This document shows, piece after piece, positions 34,428 through 35,847 of a stretch of DNA of 35,847 bases; positions within the stretch are counted from its first letter, which is position 1; each line of letters begins with the position of its first letter. The translations under genes were made by a program, and so were the position numbers. Below the pieces are notes generated by a model. The model was not told the DNA's origin. It made no database searches and saw only the letters and a program-made list of their open reading frames with translations. The stretch comes from Candidatus Zixiibacteriota bacterium (GTDB lineage: Bacteria > Zixibacteria > MSB-5A5 > GN15 > FEB-12): contig JBFMGC010000029.1 in NCBI GenBank assembly GCA_040752815.1, positions 1-35,847 of the forward strand, read 5' to 3'.

Positions 34428-34456
34428 TCCCGCCCGCAAGCGGGTGGGCCACCGGG
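34428..34456. repeat. GC-rich palindromic intergenic repeat
   Basis: CCCGC-CCGCAAGCGGG-TGGGCCACC. Read in reverse it shares GGTGGCCCAC and the GCTTGC centre with the repeat at 94-120. Confidence 0.5.
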
Positions 34457-34553
34457 GCGTCGGATCCATGACCTCACCAAGTGCCCGGCTCGCCGCGCCG
34501 GGCAGCGAGGCCGCCGTACTCCGCAAAAAATGCACTCGCCGCAGGAATAATAG

Positions 34554-34582
34554 TTGACAAAGACTGCCCACAAAGTTATCCT
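34554..34582 (+). promoter_or_regulatory. Sigma-70-type promoter for the trypsin-like lipoprotein
   Basis: TTGACA (34554-34559), 17 nt, TATCCT (34577-34582). A start near 34589 leaves a leader of about 150 nt. Confidence 0.6.
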
Positions 34583-34737
34583 TCACCCTGCATTAGGATC
34601 ATGAATCAAACCGAATCGTCACCTGAGTCTCCGGCTCACTGCAGGCCCGAGCGTTTTGGGCATTGGCCAACGTTGGCGTCAAAATGCTGTTCACCCATAG
34701 AAGTCACAGGTAACCCTACACCCAAAGGAGTTCGCGT

Positions 34738-35796
34738 ATGCTCTTTTCTCGCCTGAGCAAGTACTCTCTGACAGTGATGGTTCTGGCGATTGCCACCAGC
34801 CTGGTCTGGCTGGGCTGCTCGCAGGAGCCGACAACGGCGCCGGATTACGATCCGGCCGGACTGTCATCGGCGGCGCTCTTGCCGCCACAGGCGGCTGATG
34901 TCGCCAAGGTTATGGCGGTGCAGAACCGCCACGCGGTCGATCTGGAGAAGATCGAAGGTGTTTTCGGCACAGCTACCGGTATGGACGTCGACGGCAAGGC
35001 GGTATTGCTGGTATTGACCGACCGTCCCAACAACTCGCGGATACCGGCCTCGGTCGAAGGCGTCGCGGTGCGCCGCCTGGTGACTGACCGGCCGGAGATG
35101 TTTGCCCCTGTCGATTTCAAGAAGCGGGCCACTCGTCCGGTTCCGATGGGATACTCGGTCGGCAACTACACCGTGTGTGTGGCCGGGACTTTCGGCTGCG
35201 TGGTCTACCGGGGCGGCAATCCCTTTGTTCTGTCCAACAACCACGTGCTGGCTCGCGAGAACGCCGCCTCCATCAATGAGCCGGTCGGCCAGCCCGGACT
35301 TTACGATAACAAGCCGCAGTGCTCCGGCTTCTGGGCCGACACGATAGGCCACTTGGCCGACTTTGTCCAGGTACAGACCGGCTCGAATGCTAACAACACC
35401 GTGGATTGCGCGATTGCGGCGACCAATTTCTCGATGGTTCAGTGCTCGACCCCGAATGGCTTCTACGGCCAGCCGAACACCCAACTGGTGAACGCGTCGC
35501 TGAACCTGCCCATTCAGAAAGTGGGCCGCACCACCGCTCGAACCACCGGCACCGTAATCGGCATCAACGCTACGGTAACCCTCACCTATGCCGGTGCGAA
35601 TACCCGATTTGTGGATCAGGTACTGACCTCGGCGAGCTTCTCCAAGAGCGGGGACTCCGGCTCGTTGATCGTCACCAACGACGCTAACGCCAACCCGGTG
35701 GCGCTTCTGTTCGCCGGTAACCGCCAGGGGTATACCTGGGGCAACCGTATCCAAAACGTGACCCAGGCGCTGAACGTCACGATTTGCGGCAAGTAG
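34738..35796 (+). CDS. Trypsin-like serine protease, putative lipoprotein (352 aa)
   Basis: The N-terminus (MLFSRLSKYSLTVMVLAIATSLVWLGC) is a lipoprotein-type signal with Cys27. Residues 50-130 look like a prodomain. The catalytic triad fits a chymotrypsin fold: His169 (VLSNNHVLA), Asp223 (TVDCAIA) and Ser307 (SGDSGSLIV). Several extra Cys (147, 154, 195, 224, 236) could form disulfides, fitting export. AAAGGAG lies 8 nt before the ATG. It is followed by a strong terminator, so it is probably monocistronic. The target is unknown; similar secreted bacterial proteases share the SGDSGSL motif. It is unrelated in fold to the subtilases of the array. Confidence 0.85.
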   Translation: MLFSRLSKYSLTVMVLAIATSLVWLGCSQEPTTAPDYDPAGLSSAALLPPQAADVAKVMAVQNRHAVDLEKIEGVFGTATGMDVDGKAVLLVLTDRPNNSRIPASVEGVAVRRLVTDRPEMFAPVDFKKRATRPVPMGYSVGNYTVCVAGTFGCVVYRGGNPFVLSNNHVLARENAASINEPVGQPGLYDNKPQCSGFWADTIGHLADFVQVQTGSNANNTVDCAIAATNFSMVQCSTPNGFYGQPNTQLVNASLNLPIQKVGRTTARTTGTVIGINATVTLTYAGANTRFVDQVLTSASFSKSGDSGSLIVTNDANANPVALLFAGNRQGYTWGNRIQNVTQALNVTICGK

Positions 35797-35821
35797 AATC
35801 TGTTTTCCTTTCGATTCCCGG

Positions 35822-35847
35822 AGCGAGAGGCCGACCGGCCTCTCGCT
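35822..35847 (+). terminator. Hairpin terminator at the window edge
   Basis: AGCGAGAGGCC (35822-35832) and GGCCTCTCGCT (35837-35847) form a perfect 11-bp stem with a GACC loop, 26 nt after the protease stop. Any T-run would lie beyond the window. Confidence 0.75.

Larger units (their letters stand above)
34285..34737. other. Divergent intergenic region, 453 nt
   Basis: It contains a minus-strand TATAAT (34309-34314) for the efflux operon without a clear -35, a palindromic repeat (34428-34456), a good plus-strand promoter (34554-34582), and a leader of about 150 nt for the trypsin-like gene. No convincing gene is present. Confidence 0.55.

Noticed and set aside
34601-34756. Possible leader peptide upstream of the trypsin-like protease, overlapping its start
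   Set aside because: No properly spaced ribosome binding site and no regulatory codon pattern; probably chance.
1-35847. tRNA, rRNA, CRISPR or insertion sequence
   Set aside because: No cloverleaf-type pattern, regularly spaced direct repeats or transposase-like coding sequence was noticed on reading both strands; a dedicated scan was not possible.

Overview
The window looks like part of a bacterial chromosome from a poorly cultured, Gram-negative-type lineage. Evidence includes an RND efflux pump, several secreted or lipid-anchored proteins, and secreted proteins ending in dockerin-like repeats of the GDxNxxxxxxxGDVxxLIDxLF type. That protein style recalls candidate phyla such as Zixibacteria, but the lineage is inferred and was not tested by phylogeny. 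Nearly all the DNA is coding. No tRNA, rRNA, CRISPR array, transposase or phage structural module was seen. The S74 chaperone domain at 10378-12345 is phage-like but sits in a secreted host-type protein.

Layout. 1-67: start of a FAD-type oxidoreductase running off the edge (minus strand). 229-3003: a large PEP/pyruvate-binding ATP-grasp protein (minus). 3143-9519: a four-gene redox operon (minus) made of a NuoE-like subunit, a NuoF-GltD fusion, a NuoG N-terminal-like ferredoxin subunit and an FMN-binding glutamate-synthase-like protein. 10378-12895: a secreted S74-chaperone fibre protein with IQDQ repeats, then a small dockerin protein (plus). 13053-16125: a histidine kinase and sigma-54 response regulator operon (minus) with a good promoter. 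16308-22765: a tandem array of beta-propeller-like lipoproteins and subtilases (minus), one subtilase being truncated. 22977-23432: an ArsC/LMW-phosphatase-like protein. 23873-25201: glutamate dehydrogenase. 25331-28519: a second PEP/pyruvate-binding protein carrying a C-terminal nucleotidyltransferase domain. 28525-29484: a membrane-anchored MsrB-MsrA fusion (minus). 29654-30046: a small membrane protein. 30119-34284: an RND efflux permease and its membrane-fusion protein (minus). 34738-35796: a trypsin-like lipoprotein protease, then a terminator at the window edge.

How the genes may work together. The redox operon has sites expected for NAD(H), NADP(H), several Fe-S clusters and FMN, but no hydrogenase H-cluster domain. 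It resembles the NuoE/NuoF-GltD/ferredoxin transhydrogenases related to Stn/Nfn, with an extra glutamate-synthase-like flavoprotein. Glutamate dehydrogenase elsewhere in the window also sits at the carbon-nitrogen-NAD(P) junction. Both PEP/pyruvate-binding proteins and the histidine kinase carry the same N-terminal or central GAF-like module, so one sensory input may be shared between a two-component system and an unusual ATP-grasp enzyme family. This is the most distinctive signal in the window. The lipoprotein-subtilase array is a second candidate system: each complete pair is separated by exactly 22 nt, and one pair appears to have been fused to the next by a deletion.

GC-rich palindromic repeats recur between genes (94-157, 12969-13027, 34428-34456, partly 30081-30093). 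Plausible housekeeping promoters of the form TTGACA-N17-TAnnnn are visible at three places.
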